A DNA stretch of 60,886 nt. It comes from a virus. This document shows, in pieces, positions 40,274-48,518 of the stretch (positions are counted from its first letter, which is position 1; each line of letters opens with the position of its first letter). Under the pieces are notes generated by a model. The model made no database searches and was not told the DNA's origin. It saw only the letters and a list, made by a program, of their open reading frames with translations. Where the stretch lies: positions 1 through 60,886 of the IMG/VR virus record IMGVR_UViG_3300027851_000031. One strand, 5' to 3'. The position numbers and the translations under genes were made by a program.

Positions 40274-41451
40274 AGTGGTTCTCCTGTCAGTTGTTCGCCC
40301 AAGGACACGATGGCGTCCATCAGGAAGTTTTGCATGGTGCGGTCGCAATCGCGCAGGTGGTGGCGGAGGTGCAGGAACTCCTCGATCAGGGTGCCCGCCA
40401 GCATCTTCGTCCCCATCATCAGCGTCCGCTTGCTGATGTAGATCGTGTCCTCATGGGCGCGGCCCAGGACTTCTTCGCCCAGGAACTCGCTCACCACAAT
40501 CGGGTACTCCCCCACAGGATAGCCGATGCGGGCGCAGAAGGTCTTGGCGCGTTCGAGGCGGGCGGACTCCAGCGCGGACAGTTCCACCTTCGTGGTGTCG
40601 TGGAGCTGGTCCATCATCCAGATGCGGCAGGCCTCCATCGCGGAGCGGTTCAGGTGCGGGTCGAAGGCGCGGGCCAACCGGGAGACGGTCCCGAGGAAGG
40701 CCTGACTGGGCAGGACGCCCTCGAAGCTGAGGTGGTGCTCATAGGCCCCTTGCGGAGCCGTCACGGCGCGGTGGATCAGGTTGTTGTCTTCAGACTCCAT
40801 CCAGGCCCGCTTCACCGCGTGGTCGATGTCCCAGCTGTACTTGATCGTGCGGTCCTCCGTCAGGTCCACCTTGCGCTGGATGTTGTAGGTGAACATCGAA
40901 GGGGTGCTGAGGCGGTAGGCACGCACCCCGCGATAGTACACGAAGTTGGAGCGGCCCGGGTGGACCTTCACGCCTTCGTGGACCAGGAACGGCTCCGTGT
41001 TCAGGACCGTCTCCGAGCGGTTGGACCACGCATCCATGAAGCGGTCCCCGCTCACCACAATCATCGTCTCCCCGGCGGCGGGCTCCGGCACTTCGGAAGT
41101 CTCGAAGGCTTCCCCCGCTTCGTCCAGGCAGTTGCAGTAGAGTTCGCGGAAGGCTTGCCACATCTCCCAGGTCTTGCCCAGCTCAGTCGTGAAGCCCAGG
41201 CGCTTCGCGTTCATCGTCACGAACTCGAAGTTGTCCACGCGGACCTTCTCCCGCTTCACCCCGAAGTGCATGGCCTTCGTCCCGGCGTAGATGGAGATGG
41301 TGCAGCCTTCGCGCAGGAGGATGGCAATGGCGTACTTCAGGCCCGTGCCGAAGAAGCCGATGGCCCCGGCGTTCTCCTTCGAGGACACCCCGAAGGTGGT
41401 GATGCTTTTCGGGTCGATGACGCCCTTGTTGCGGAATACGATGTTGGTCAT
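40270..41451 (-). CDS. GHKL-type ATPase (Hsp90/HATPase-like) of unknown role
   Basis: The protein is 393 residues from ATG 41451 with GGAGCTCAAC upstream. GFFGTGLKYAIAILLREG at about residues 31-48 resembles the G2/ATP-lid motif of GHKL ATPases (GxGLKYA). A central alpha/beta region follows, and a C-terminal LIEEFLHLRHHLRDCDR segment has a histidine/glutamate cluster that could bind metal. Relatives occur in large phages without known function. The strong start signal and its placement suggest an early role, perhaps host interference. Confidence 0.72.
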   Translation of the reverse strand: MTNIVFRNKGVIDPKSITTFGVSSKENAGAIGFFGTGLKYAIAILLREGCTISIYAGTKAMHFGVKREKVRVDNFEFVTMNAKRLGFTTELGKTWEMWQAFRELYCNCLDEAGEAFETSEVPEPAAGETMIVVSGDRFMDAWSNRSETVLNTEPFLVHEGVKVHPGRSNFVYYRGVRAYRLSTPSMFTYNIQRKVDLTEDRTIKYSWDIDHAVKRAWMESEDNNLIHRAVTAPQGAYEHHLSFEGVLPSQAFLGTVSRLARAFDPHLNRSAMEACRIWMMDQLHDTTKVELSALESARLERAKTFCARIGYPVGEYPIVVSEFLGEEVLGRAHEDTIYISKRTLMMGTKMLAGTLIEEFLHLRHHLRDCDRTMQNFLMDAIVSLGEQLTGEPL

Positions 41452-41485
41452 GTTGAGCTCCATTTCTGAGGTTGATGAAAATTGA

Positions 41486-41716
41486 TCACTGGACCCAAAC
41501 GCGGTCGAAGCGTTCGGGGAGTTTGTTACAGCTTCCGGTCTTGCCGTCCGCGTACACGACACGCACGCACTGGCCGGAGGCGTGGCTGATTTCGACTTCG
41601 GGAAGGTTCATGAAGTCCCAGAGGGCGAAGACCAGGGCGGTGAAGATGATCAGGCCCAGGAAGCCCTTGAGCAGGAACTCACCGAAGCGGGCCAGAAGGT
41701 TGAGGCAGGTGTTCAT
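41486..41716 (-). CDS. Small membrane protein
   Basis: The 76-residue product has one hydrophobic helix (FLLKGFLGLIIFTALVFALW) and a C-terminal domain with two cysteines (SGQCVRVVYADGKTGSCNKL) that would probably lie in the periplasm. The ATG at 41716 has CGGAGATTGCAA in front and is just behind promoter P7. It may be an exclusion or membrane-integrity protein. Confidence 0.7.
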   Translation of the reverse strand: MNTCLNLLARFGEFLLKGFLGLIIFTALVFALWDFMNLPEVEISHASGQCVRVVYADGKTGSCNKLPERFDRVWVQ

Positions 41717-41744
41717 TTGCAATCTCCGTGTTGTGGTGCGAAGA

Positions 41745-41774
41745 AGTATAGTGCGGAAAACCCGAAGAAGTAAA
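41745..41774 (-). promoter_or_regulatory. Phage-type promoter (P7)
   Basis: TTTACT, 18 bases, TATACT on the minus strand. It drives the small membrane protein and the ATPase gene. The hexamers and flanking TCTTCGGG are shared with P5. Confidence 0.7.
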
Positions 41775-41790
41775 GTGTCAAAGAAAATAA

Positions 41791-42003
41791 TCACCCCTCC
41801 AGGGCGCGGCGGATTTCCCGGCGGACCTGAAGGCGGGCGTTGAGGGCGGCGCGATGGTCGGAGGAGGTCCGGGAGCACGTGACCATACACGGCTTGCCCC
41901 GGACCTGGAAGCGGACCTTGTAGTGCCGCTTGCCCAACTCCACGCTGAAGGCGATGCCCGCAGCCTCCAACTCCCGCTTCGTTGCCTCCAGCGTCTCGCT
42001 CAT
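41791..42003 (-). CDS. Small basic protein
   Basis: This 70-residue protein begins with a Glu-rich helix (LEATKRELEAAGIAF) and has a beta-hairpin HYKVRFQVRGKPCMVTCS and a basic helix (NARLQVRREIRRALEG). The layout resembles the small HicA/YcfA-type double-stranded RNA-binding fold, but no toxin partner is adjacent. It follows the primase-helicase gene by ten bases. Confidence 0.6.
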   Translation of the reverse strand: MSETLEATKRELEAAGIAFSVELGKRHYKVRFQVRGKPCMVTCSRTSSDHRAALNARLQVRREIRRALEG

Positions 42004-42013
42004 CGTGTCGTCC

Positions 42014-44455
42014 TCAGAACGGCGGCGCGTCCTTCTTGGGCGGTTCGCTCAGACTTTCCTGAAGCGGGTCCACCCGGGGCCAGTCGAAGGGTCCGCCCAT
42101 CTGCGCGTCCCAATACGCCCGGACCTCCGACAAGGAGGGGAGGTGGTACACATATGCCCGCTTCTTGATCATGACCTCGAAGCCGTGTTCATTCACCCAG
42201 GGCACGTCCACCATCTCCTGCTTCGACTTCGGCCACCCCGGCGGGAAGGAGCGGGCCAGGAACTTGCCGAAGCTGGTCTGGCTCAGGCGGAAGTTCCGGC
42301 CTTGGTCCCGGAGGTCGTTGATGTAGTCGTTGTACAGGCTTTCCTTCAGCACGCGGCCCTTCCAGTCCTGGTCGGTCTTGAGCATCCGGCCTTCCCACAG
42401 CTTCTCATACATCCACTGGACTTCCGGGGCCATGCTCATGATCTTCTGGTCCTGCAGCGCGGCGGTCTGCGGCACCTGACGGACCTCGAAGGCGCTGAGG
42501 TCATAGGTCATCAGGTAGTGCAACAAGTTCTCCAGGCCACCGTCATCCAGGTCATCCTTGATGGCCTTGAAATAGCCGTGATCCTGCTTCTTCCCGTCCC
42601 CCACCTCCATGACAAAGAAGCGGCGCTCATCCAGACCGGCGGGCACCACCCAGTCCTCGTTCGAGGCCAGGACCAGGTGGACGTAGTTGGGCGCGGCTTC
42701 GGCGTCCACGCCCTTCCCTTCGATGACCAGGTGCTCCTCCGTGATCAGGGTCTTGAGCACGCTTTCGTGCTTCTTGTCCCCGGCGAAGAATGCCTCATCA
42801 CCGAACAGCAGGACCGTATCGCGGAGGTGGGCGTTGAAGGAGCCCACCAGGTGCTTCGAGTCCGACACCTGAAGGAAGTGACGCCCAAACATCGCCCCGA
42901 GAATCTTGGCGAAGAAGGACTTGCCAGTGCCCCGCTTCCCGCGAAGGACCACGGCCACTTCCCCCGGGCCGTCCGGGTGTTGGATCATCCGGGCCATCCA
43001 GCCCACCAGGTAGTTGTAGTGCTCCGGGTTTCCCGAGCACACGTTGTCGCGCACGTGGAGGAGGAAGGATTCATGCTTGCGGCCCGGCAGGGAGTTGCAC
43101 GCGAAGCCCCGCCACAGGTTGTAGGCGTCCTCCGTCTCCCGGCCCGGGGCGAACAGAATTGTCTCATACTGTCGGCGCTGAGGGTGATCAATCCAGAAGG
43201 CACCAGCGGCCTTCTCAATCGGGCGTCCGTCCTCCGAGTGCCCAACCACCACCTTGATGTGGCGGTAGCGGTTGCGGAAGTCCTCGAAGGACTGCTTGCT
43301 GATTTTGGTCCGGTTCAGGGACAGGTCCATCACCTCCGATATGATGCGGCACTTCCCACCAATGTCGCTGATGACTGCGTGCTTCTCGTTGAGCTTGCGC
43401 AGCATCGGGTCAATCGCTTCCTCCTTCGCCCGTTCGATCTGGCGCAGGGCGTAGGCTTCCCAGTTCGGCTTGTCTCTGACGCTGGTGGCAATCTCGTTGG
43501 AGCCCGTGATCACCGCAAAGATCATCTCATCAGGAACCTCCGCCCGGACCAGATCGCAGCAGACCTTGAACAAGGCTTCGGAGCGGGAGGGGTACTTGGT
43601 CGGGTCCAGCGGGTCCTGGCCCGTGGCGATGAGGGCCAGGCAGTGATCGCTGATGGCCTTGCCGTGTTCGTTCGCCCAGTCCTTCAGCTCCTCCGTCCCG
43701 ATGTCCGGGACGTTGCCTGTGATCTTCACCTTCGGGCGTCCGCCCGCCAGTCCGGGCTCCGACATCTGGACGCGGGGCGCGGCGGTGAATTGCTCAATCG
43801 GGTAGCTGACGTCAGTCCACTCAACCAGCGTGGCCAGCGCGGGCCAGCGGCCCTTCTTGCGCTTCTTCGCGGTCGGCATGTTGATCGTGCCCGGAAGGCG
43901 CATGATGCGGTCCACGTTGTGGCAGTGGTCCGCTTGAAAAACCTTCTCCAGCTGGATGTTGAAGGCTTCCAACTCCTGGGCCTTGGTGATGCTCCCGTTG
44001 ATCTCCAGACGTTCGGACGGGGACAGCCTCCAGAAGCCCTGGAAGCCTCCGCCCGAGTCAACGATGACGGTGGGCTTGGGCGTGTACTCCTTCAGCATCC
44101 GGAGGGCGCGGGCACGCTCCTCCTCGAAGTCCTCCCCGGCGCGGGGGTCGATGTCAACGTGGAGCCAGGACAGGCGGGCAATGTCCTCCTTGCTGGCCTT
44201 CACCGTCATCGACCGGCGGACCGGGTTGACGTGGAAGTACACGTTGTTTTTGCCCTGGTTGGACTCAATCCATTCAGCGGCTTCTCGCCAGGCGTCCGGT
44301 TGGAAGGTTCTGGTGTCGGTCTTGCCGTCCGGGATGATGGACGTGAGAACCCAGGGACCTTCTGGGCACCACCGCTTCAGGAAGCGGACGGCGGCTTGCG
44401 TGTCGTGCTCCGGAAGGGGGCGCGGCTTGGTGAACTCCTCCCCAAAACGGTTCAT
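42014..44455 (-). CDS. Primase-helicase (RepB-like primase + DUF5906 helicase)
   Basis: The protein is 813 residues. The N-terminal 220 residues include LSWLHVDIDPRAGEDFEEE and TVIVDSGGGFQGFW, and later NVDRIMRLPGTINMP, matching RepB-like/AEP primases of the NrS-1 type. The C-terminal part, about 490-750, is a superfamily III-like helicase with LRGKRGTGKSFFAK (Walker A), LLFGDEAFF (Walker B) and a sensor LVLASNEDW. The enzyme would unwind and prime the phage DNA. ATG 44455 overlaps the HTH gene stop. No DnaB-type helicase is otherwise present. Confidence 0.88.
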   Translation of the reverse strand: MNRFGEEFTKPRPLPEHDTQAAVRFLKRWCPEGPWVLTSIIPDGKTDTRTFQPDAWREAAEWIESNQGKNNVYFHVNPVRRSMTVKASKEDIARLSWLHVDIDPRAGEDFEEERARALRMLKEYTPKPTVIVDSGGGFQGFWRLSPSERLEINGSITKAQELEAFNIQLEKVFQADHCHNVDRIMRLPGTINMPTAKKRKKGRWPALATLVEWTDVSYPIEQFTAAPRVQMSEPGLAGGRPKVKITGNVPDIGTEELKDWANEHGKAISDHCLALIATGQDPLDPTKYPSRSEALFKVCCDLVRAEVPDEMIFAVITGSNEIATSVRDKPNWEAYALRQIERAKEEAIDPMLRKLNEKHAVISDIGGKCRIISEVMDLSLNRTKISKQSFEDFRNRYRHIKVVVGHSEDGRPIEKAAGAFWIDHPQRRQYETILFAPGRETEDAYNLWRGFACNSLPGRKHESFLLHVRDNVCSGNPEHYNYLVGWMARMIQHPDGPGEVAVVLRGKRGTGKSFFAKILGAMFGRHFLQVSDSKHLVGSFNAHLRDTVLLFGDEAFFAGDKKHESVLKTLITEEHLVIEGKGVDAEAAPNYVHLVLASNEDWVVPAGLDERRFFVMEVGDGKKQDHGYFKAIKDDLDDGGLENLLHYLMTYDLSAFEVRQVPQTAALQDQKIMSMAPEVQWMYEKLWEGRMLKTDQDWKGRVLKESLYNDYINDLRDQGRNFRLSQTSFGKFLARSFPPGWPKSKQEMVDVPWVNEHGFEVMIKKRAYVYHLPSLSEVRAYWDAQMGGPFDWPRVDPLQESLSEPPKKDAPPF

Positions 44456-44781
44456 GCGTTGGCTCCCCAATACTCAACAAGCCGGTCCACGGGGGCCTTG
44501 CCGTCCTCCATCATGATCACCCACAGGCGGGTCAGCCCAAGGGCAGCGGCGATTTCGCGCTGGGTCTTGCCCGAGCGGCGGCGCTTCAGATAGCAAACCT
44601 CATGCGGCTTCAGTTCGCCCACCCCCACCTCCGGGGTATCGTCCCGGCGGTCCGCTTCCCACTCCCGGTACTTGTCCGGGTGGACCTTCCACTCACCAGC
44701 GGCCAGGACCTGATTCAGGCCCCGGCGGCGGCGCTCAACCAGGAGGGCTTCCCCCCGGCTCAACGTCAGTTCTGCAGCCAT
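44452..44781 (-). CDS. HTH DNA-binding protein next to the primase gene
   Basis: The 109-residue product has two helix-turn-helix-like segments: LSRGEALLVERRRRGLNQVLAA near the N-terminus and RRRSGKTQREIAAALGLTRLWVIMMEDGK near residue 65. The second resembles Xre-type repressors. The linker (GEWKVHPDKYREWEADRR) is acidic and aromatic. A role in controlling replication-gene expression or origin recognition is plausible. It overlaps the primase start and the nuclease stop. Confidence 0.72.
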   Translation of the reverse strand: MAAELTLSRGEALLVERRRRGLNQVLAAGEWKVHPDKYREWEADRRDDTPEVGVGELKPHEVCYLKRRRSGKTQREIAAALGLTRLWVIMMEDGKAPVDRLVEYWGANA

Positions 44782-45164
44782 CTACAAATCTCCTCAGTCT
44801 TGGGCTTCCTGGTCCAGCGGGCCAGGCACGCCCGGTACAATTTGTCCTGCTCCACGTGGCCCAGGACCTTCGCGGCCACCGCTCCGTCGAACAGCAACCA
44901 TTCATTCTCGCCAACCTTCAGGAGAAGGAAGGCCCGCCCGCCGGCATGCCGGCGTTGGGTGAGCCAGACCCGTTGCTGTTGGGTGAAGTGATCAATCCGA
45001 AGCGGTCCGCCCCGTGGGGGCCACTGCTCCGCATATTTCAGCTCCACCCAACCCTCGATGTAGTTGACGTCCGGAGTCCCCGGCCCAGCGGGGTTCTCCA
45101 CGCGCACGGGATCAAGGTGCTTGATCACCGGGCGGAGGGCGTCCCACATCGCGGCTTCAGACAC
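44766..45164 (-). CDS. VRR-NUC-type endonuclease
   Basis: The 132-residue protein has the PD-(D/E)XK signature in a small phage Holliday-junction-resolvase-like form: GTPDVNYIEGWVELKYAE (Asp then Glu-x-Lys) and downstream QQQRVWLTQRRHAGGRAFLLLKVG. Such nucleases trim flaps or resolve branched DNA during replication and packaging. The start is a GTG at 45164 inside the deaminase gene end. Confidence 0.83.
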   Translation of the reverse strand: MSEAAMWDALRPVIKHLDPVRVENPAGPGTPDVNYIEGWVELKYAEQWPPRGGPLRIDHFTQQQRVWLTQRRHAGGRAFLLLKVGENEWLLFDGAVAAKVLGHVEQDKLYRACLARWTRKPKTEEICRWLQN

Positions 45165-45621
45165 CCACCCACCTCACCTTGATGTCGAAGCGGCGGGCCA
45201 CTTCGAGTGACTGGTCAATGCGGGCGTTCCACTCGTCAATCCACTGTTGGTCCTTGCCCTCGAACCGGATGGGAGGGAACACGACAGTGGTCACCCCCGC
45301 CTTCGCGGCGGCTTCCATACAGTTCGGACAGCAGGGAAAAGAAGTATAGAGCGTGAACCCGTGCGGCGTCTCCCCTGTCAGGAACTCGATGGCGTTGATT
45401 TCAGCATGTACAACGTGCTGATACTTGTAGGCGCGGTCCGCGTACAACTTCGGGTGATCGTTGTGTCCGGGCGGGAAGCCGTTGAAGCCGGTGGACGCCA
45501 CGGAGTTGTTCGGGCGAACCAGGACGGCTCCCACCTTTGTGGACGGGTCCTTGCTCCAGGTTGCGACCTCCTGGGCCAGGCGGACATAGCGCATGTCCCA
45601 CTTTTCTTGGCGCGTGATCAC
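45157..45621 (-). CDS. dCMP deaminase
   Basis: This protein has 154 residues, with a GTG start at 45621 overlapping the previous stop. It has the zinc-deaminase site: VVHAEINAI (His and catalytic Glu) and SFPCCPNCMEAAAKAG (PCxxC). The N-terminal WDMRYVRLAQEVATWSKDPSTKVGAV is typical of dCMP deaminases. It converts dCMP to dUMP, the substrate for the TS-like enzyme at 49150-50202, and so feeds the proposed hydroxymethyl-dUMP route. Confidence 0.92.
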   Translation of the reverse strand: MITRQEKWDMRYVRLAQEVATWSKDPSTKVGAVLVRPNNSVASTGFNGFPPGHNDHPKLYADRAYKYQHVVHAEINAIEFLTGETPHGFTLYTSFPCCPNCMEAAAKAGVTTVVFPPIRFEGKDQQWIDEWNARIDQSLEVARRFDIKVRWVGV

Positions 45622-45932
45622 AGCAGCCCCTTCTCGTTGGCAATCCACTCCGTGACCGTCAGGGTCACGAACTTCGGACCCTTCACCACGTTGCGGACCT
45701 GGGACTTGGGCATCCAGACCTCCTGCTCACCGCCGTGGTCGATCAGCAGGGCCTTCTCCGTCTCCCGCTTCACTTGGCACTCGATGTCCACCGTGTTTTC
45801 TTGGCGCTCACGCATGTCGTTCTCCTTCGGTTCTCCCCGGACTTCCTCCGGGGTCAAGCGGGTGCACTTTGCGCAGCGTGCGTCCGCGAACAAATACGTG
45901 ACCTGCGCGTCACATTGGTAACAAAATTTCAT
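45618..45932 (-). CDS. Zinc-ribbon protein with C-terminal small beta domain
   Basis: The product is 104 residues from ATG 45932. An N-terminal zinc ribbon (CYQC...CAKC, residues 4-23) is followed by a charged linker and a beta domain (VDIECQVKRETEKALLIDHGGEQEVWMPKSQV) common in small phage proteins next to replication genes. The family has no known activity. It lies between the winged-helix-like gene and the dCMP deaminase, overlapping both. Confidence 0.7.
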   Translation of the reverse strand: MKFCYQCDAQVTYLFADARCAKCTRLTPEEVRGEPKENDMRERQENTVDIECQVKRETEKALLIDHGGEQEVWMPKSQVRNVVKGPKFVTLTVTEWIANEKGLL

Positions 45933-46168
45933 TCCAACTCCTTCAGCAGGGTTTCGCCTTCCTTCGTCAGGCCCAAGGCGGGCGTCCAGTCCCCGTCCTC
46001 CTCCGTCTCGAACAGCAACCCCAGCTTCATCAGCTTTCGGAACACAGCGCGGCCCGGGGCTTCGACTTGCCCAAACAGGCCCCGCTCCGTCCGGTCCGGG
46101 ATGCGGCTCACCAGCTCCCCGTTTTGGGCCCAACGGAGGGCTTCCCGTTCGGCTTCTGACAGGTTCAT
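45929..46168 (-). CDS. Small winged-helix-like protein
   Basis: This 79-residue protein, coupled to the polymerase stop (ATGA), has helices LSEAEREALRWAQNG and VFRKLMKLGLLFETE and a short wing-like end (DWTPALGLTKEGETLLKELE). That pattern is typical of small winged-helix phage proteins. A DNA-binding role is suggested by position, not demonstrated. Confidence 0.65.
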   Translation of the reverse strand: MNLSEAEREALRWAQNGELVSRIPDRTERGLFGQVEAPGRAVFRKLMKLGLLFETEEDGDWTPALGLTKEGETLLKELE

Positions 46169-48138
46169 CCCTCGAACCCCATGGAATGACCCCAGCTCAC
46201 GCCCATCTCCACATCAACTTTTGAAGGGAGTTCGAGCGGCGTGCAGGTACGCATGATGTGGGCGGCGTGTTCGGCTTCGTCCTTCGACTTCACGCTGAAG
46301 GCGATTTCATCGTGAACCTGGATGATGATGTCCAACCCGGCCTCCGCGCAGGCCACCATCGCCATCTTGGTCTGGTCAGCGGAGGAGCCCTGGATCAGGC
46401 GGTTCAGGCCCTTGTGAGTCCAGTCAAAGTTGCCCTCAGCGTCCTTCGGGAAGCGGCAGCGGCGTCCGGACAACGTGGTGATGTAGCCCACCGCCTTCGC
46501 CCGGGCTTCGCAAGCCTTGGCCAGCTTCTTGATGAAGGGCACGCGGCGGTCGAAGGTGTCCAGGAGGGCTTGCCCTTCCGGCCCAGCGGCTTCCCACCGG
46601 CGGGCTCCCTGCTCCGCCAGTCGGGCTCCTTCTTCGCTGTTTACGTCGAAGGTCTGGCCCCGAGGTCCGCGCACCGCCGTCATCGTCGGCAGGCCCAGCT
46701 TCCGGCACATCTTCGCTCCGCCCATCCCGTAGGACAGGCCCAAGTAGATTTCCTTGGCGTCCTTGCGCTTGATCCCCGCCATGTCCGCCATCATCTGGTG
46801 GTTGTCAGTGTTCGGGTCGTTCCGGTACTTGTCACGGGCCTCAATCGCCTTCTCCCAGGCGTTGTGACCAATCAGATCGCGGGCCAGACACGCATAGTGC
46901 ACCGCCATCCGGGGCTCCTGCTGGGAATAGTCGTTGGACGCCCACTGCTCCCCTTCCTCCGGGAGGTAGATGGCCCGCCACATCGTGGCGAACTCATCGC
47001 GGGCCGGTTGCTGCTGAAGGTTCGGGTGCTCGCAGGACAGTCGCCCATAGGCGGCTCCGGCGGTTCCGTCCGCTTCATCGTCCTTCTGGCGGCGCAGCTG
47101 GTTGAAGGTACAGTGCAGCCTTCCGTTCACCATGTGGTCCCGGACGGATTGCCCGAAGGTCGTGCGCAGCTTGTTCACCTTCCGGGCGCGTTCGAGGGCG
47201 TCCGCCACGGGGTGCTTGATGCTGGCCAGCAGCTCCTTGTCGATGTTGGGCTTGCCTTGGGAGGTCTTTTTCAGCTTGACCCCGATGTGCTCCAGCGCGG
47301 GCGCAATCGTCTCCGGCTTCCAGACATCGCCCACGCGGACGGCGATGCCCGTGAGATGTTTCACCTGCGCCAGGGCTTCCGTCTCCTGCTCCAGTGCCCA
47401 ACGGTCGATCATGTCCAGTCGGTCCAGGTCGATGCGGACGCCCCGGCGGCGCAGCTTCGTCAGGACCGGCAGCAACTTCGACTCCAGGTTGTACACGTCC
47501 CAGAGGTTCTGCTCATCAATCTCCCGCTCCTGGCGGCGCAGGATGTTCAGCGGCAGGCGGGTGTCCTCCTCCGCGTAGGCCCCCACGAAGCGGGCCGGGA
47601 GCATCCACATGTCCTTCTTCGGGTCAATCTTGTAGTCCTGGGCGGCAAGGCGCAGCAGCTCCTCATCCTTGCCGGAGAAGCCCCAACGCTGGGCAATCGA
47701 CTGCATGCTGTAGCTGTCGTACAACTCGCAGATCAGCGGGTCAGCAATCTGGATGTCCCGGAAGAAGCGGGCGGACTTGAATTCAATCCCGTCTCCCGCC
47801 AGGAAGTCCAGGTCATACGGGAGGTTGGCCCCCACGATGTCGCCCTTGAAGACAGCGGCCTGGTCCCGAAGGTAGCGCAGGACGGCTTCCACCGGGAGGT
47901 TGTCCCCGCCGTCATGGCGGATCGGGAGATATGCCCCCGGGCCGTCCTCGATTGCGAAGCTGATGCCGGTGATGTAGCTGTTCGGGCGGCGTCCCGCTCC
48001 CGGTCCCAGCTTGCGCAGGTCCGGGTCCCGGGTTTCGCAGTCCACGGCCACCCGCTTCGCCCCCTCCCAGGAGGGGAGGCTGTCCAGCTTCGGGGGTTGC
48101 CAGTAGCTTTCCGCTACAGTGAACAGGGGCTGCTGCAT
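46165..48138 (-). CDS. Family A DNA polymerase with 3'-5' exonuclease
   Basis: The protein is 657 residues. Residues 1-200 form a 3'-5' exonuclease (Asp33, Glu35 in AVDCETRDPD; later NLPYDLDFL and YAEEDTRLP). The polymerase domain has motif A NDYSQQEPR (Asp403), motif B with Arg458, Lys462, Tyr470, Gly471, and motif C QVHDEI (Asp610, Glu611). There is no 5'-3' exonuclease domain. Position 466, equivalent to Phe762 of E. coli Pol I, is leucine, a variant seen in some phage polymerases. It would replicate the phage genome. Confidence 0.95.
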   Translation of the reverse strand: MQQPLFTVAESYWQPPKLDSLPSWEGAKRVAVDCETRDPDLRKLGPGAGRRPNSYITGISFAIEDGPGAYLPIRHDGGDNLPVEAVLRYLRDQAAVFKGDIVGANLPYDLDFLAGDGIEFKSARFFRDIQIADPLICELYDSYSMQSIAQRWGFSGKDEELLRLAAQDYKIDPKKDMWMLPARFVGAYAEEDTRLPLNILRRQEREIDEQNLWDVYNLESKLLPVLTKLRRRGVRIDLDRLDMIDRWALEQETEALAQVKHLTGIAVRVGDVWKPETIAPALEHIGVKLKKTSQGKPNIDKELLASIKHPVADALERARKVNKLRTTFGQSVRDHMVNGRLHCTFNQLRRQKDDEADGTAGAAYGRLSCEHPNLQQQPARDEFATMWRAIYLPEEGEQWASNDYSQQEPRMAVHYACLARDLIGHNAWEKAIEARDKYRNDPNTDNHQMMADMAGIKRKDAKEIYLGLSYGMGGAKMCRKLGLPTMTAVRGPRGQTFDVNSEEGARLAEQGARRWEAAGPEGQALLDTFDRRVPFIKKLAKACEARAKAVGYITTLSGRRCRFPKDAEGNFDWTHKGLNRLIQGSSADQTKMAMVACAEAGLDIIIQVHDEIAFSVKSKDEAEHAAHIMRTCTPLELPSKVDVEMGVSWGHSMGFEG

Positions 48139-48518
48139 CAGTTCAGCTCCTCGATCATTTCGCGGAGGATTTCGAGGGCGCGGGTCAGCTCCGGGTCCGC
48201 TTCCCAGTAGGTCAAGATGCGCACCACTTCGGCTTCGTTCTCCGTCAGCTCATTCGACTCAACGAAGTCCACCAGGCTGACAACCATCGGAGCCGTCCGG
48301 GGGTGGAGGTAGCCGTTGCGATGGAGGTCCTGGACCTTCTCCACGTAGTGAATCGCCTTCTCCAGGTCCTGGCGCTGTTGGCCCTTCTTCCGGTTCCGGG
48401 TGGCGTACTTCGTGGCGCAGCCTTCGGTGTAGCGGAGCCCGTTCAGCTCCACATAGTCCCAGTGCTGGACCTTCGAGCGGTAGTGCTCACCGCCAACTTG
48501 CTTCTCGTTCACGCTCAT
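48138..48518 (-). CDS. DUF3310-type protein
   Basis: The product has 126 residues. The N-terminal GGEHYRSKVQHWDYVELNGLRYTEGCATKYATRNRKKG and DLEKAIHYVEKV match DUF3310, which recurs in phages near nucleotide metabolism genes. It has been linked to nucleotide kinase or Sak-like names, but its function is not settled. The C-terminal half is helical and acidic. It begins with an ATGA-type overlap to the HD gene and shares one base with the polymerase. Confidence 0.85.
   Translation of the reverse strand: MSVNEKQVGGEHYRSKVQHWDYVELNGLRYTEGCATKYATRNRKKGQQRQDLEKAIHYVEKVQDLHRNGYLHPRTAPMVVSLVDFVESNELTENEAEVVRILTYWEADPELTRALEILREMIEELN

Noticed and set aside
45340-45352. TATACT promoter inside the dCMP deaminase gene
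   Set aside because: The sequence encodes conserved residues of the active-site region, and there is no CTTCCC or TTTACT 17-18 bases upstream.
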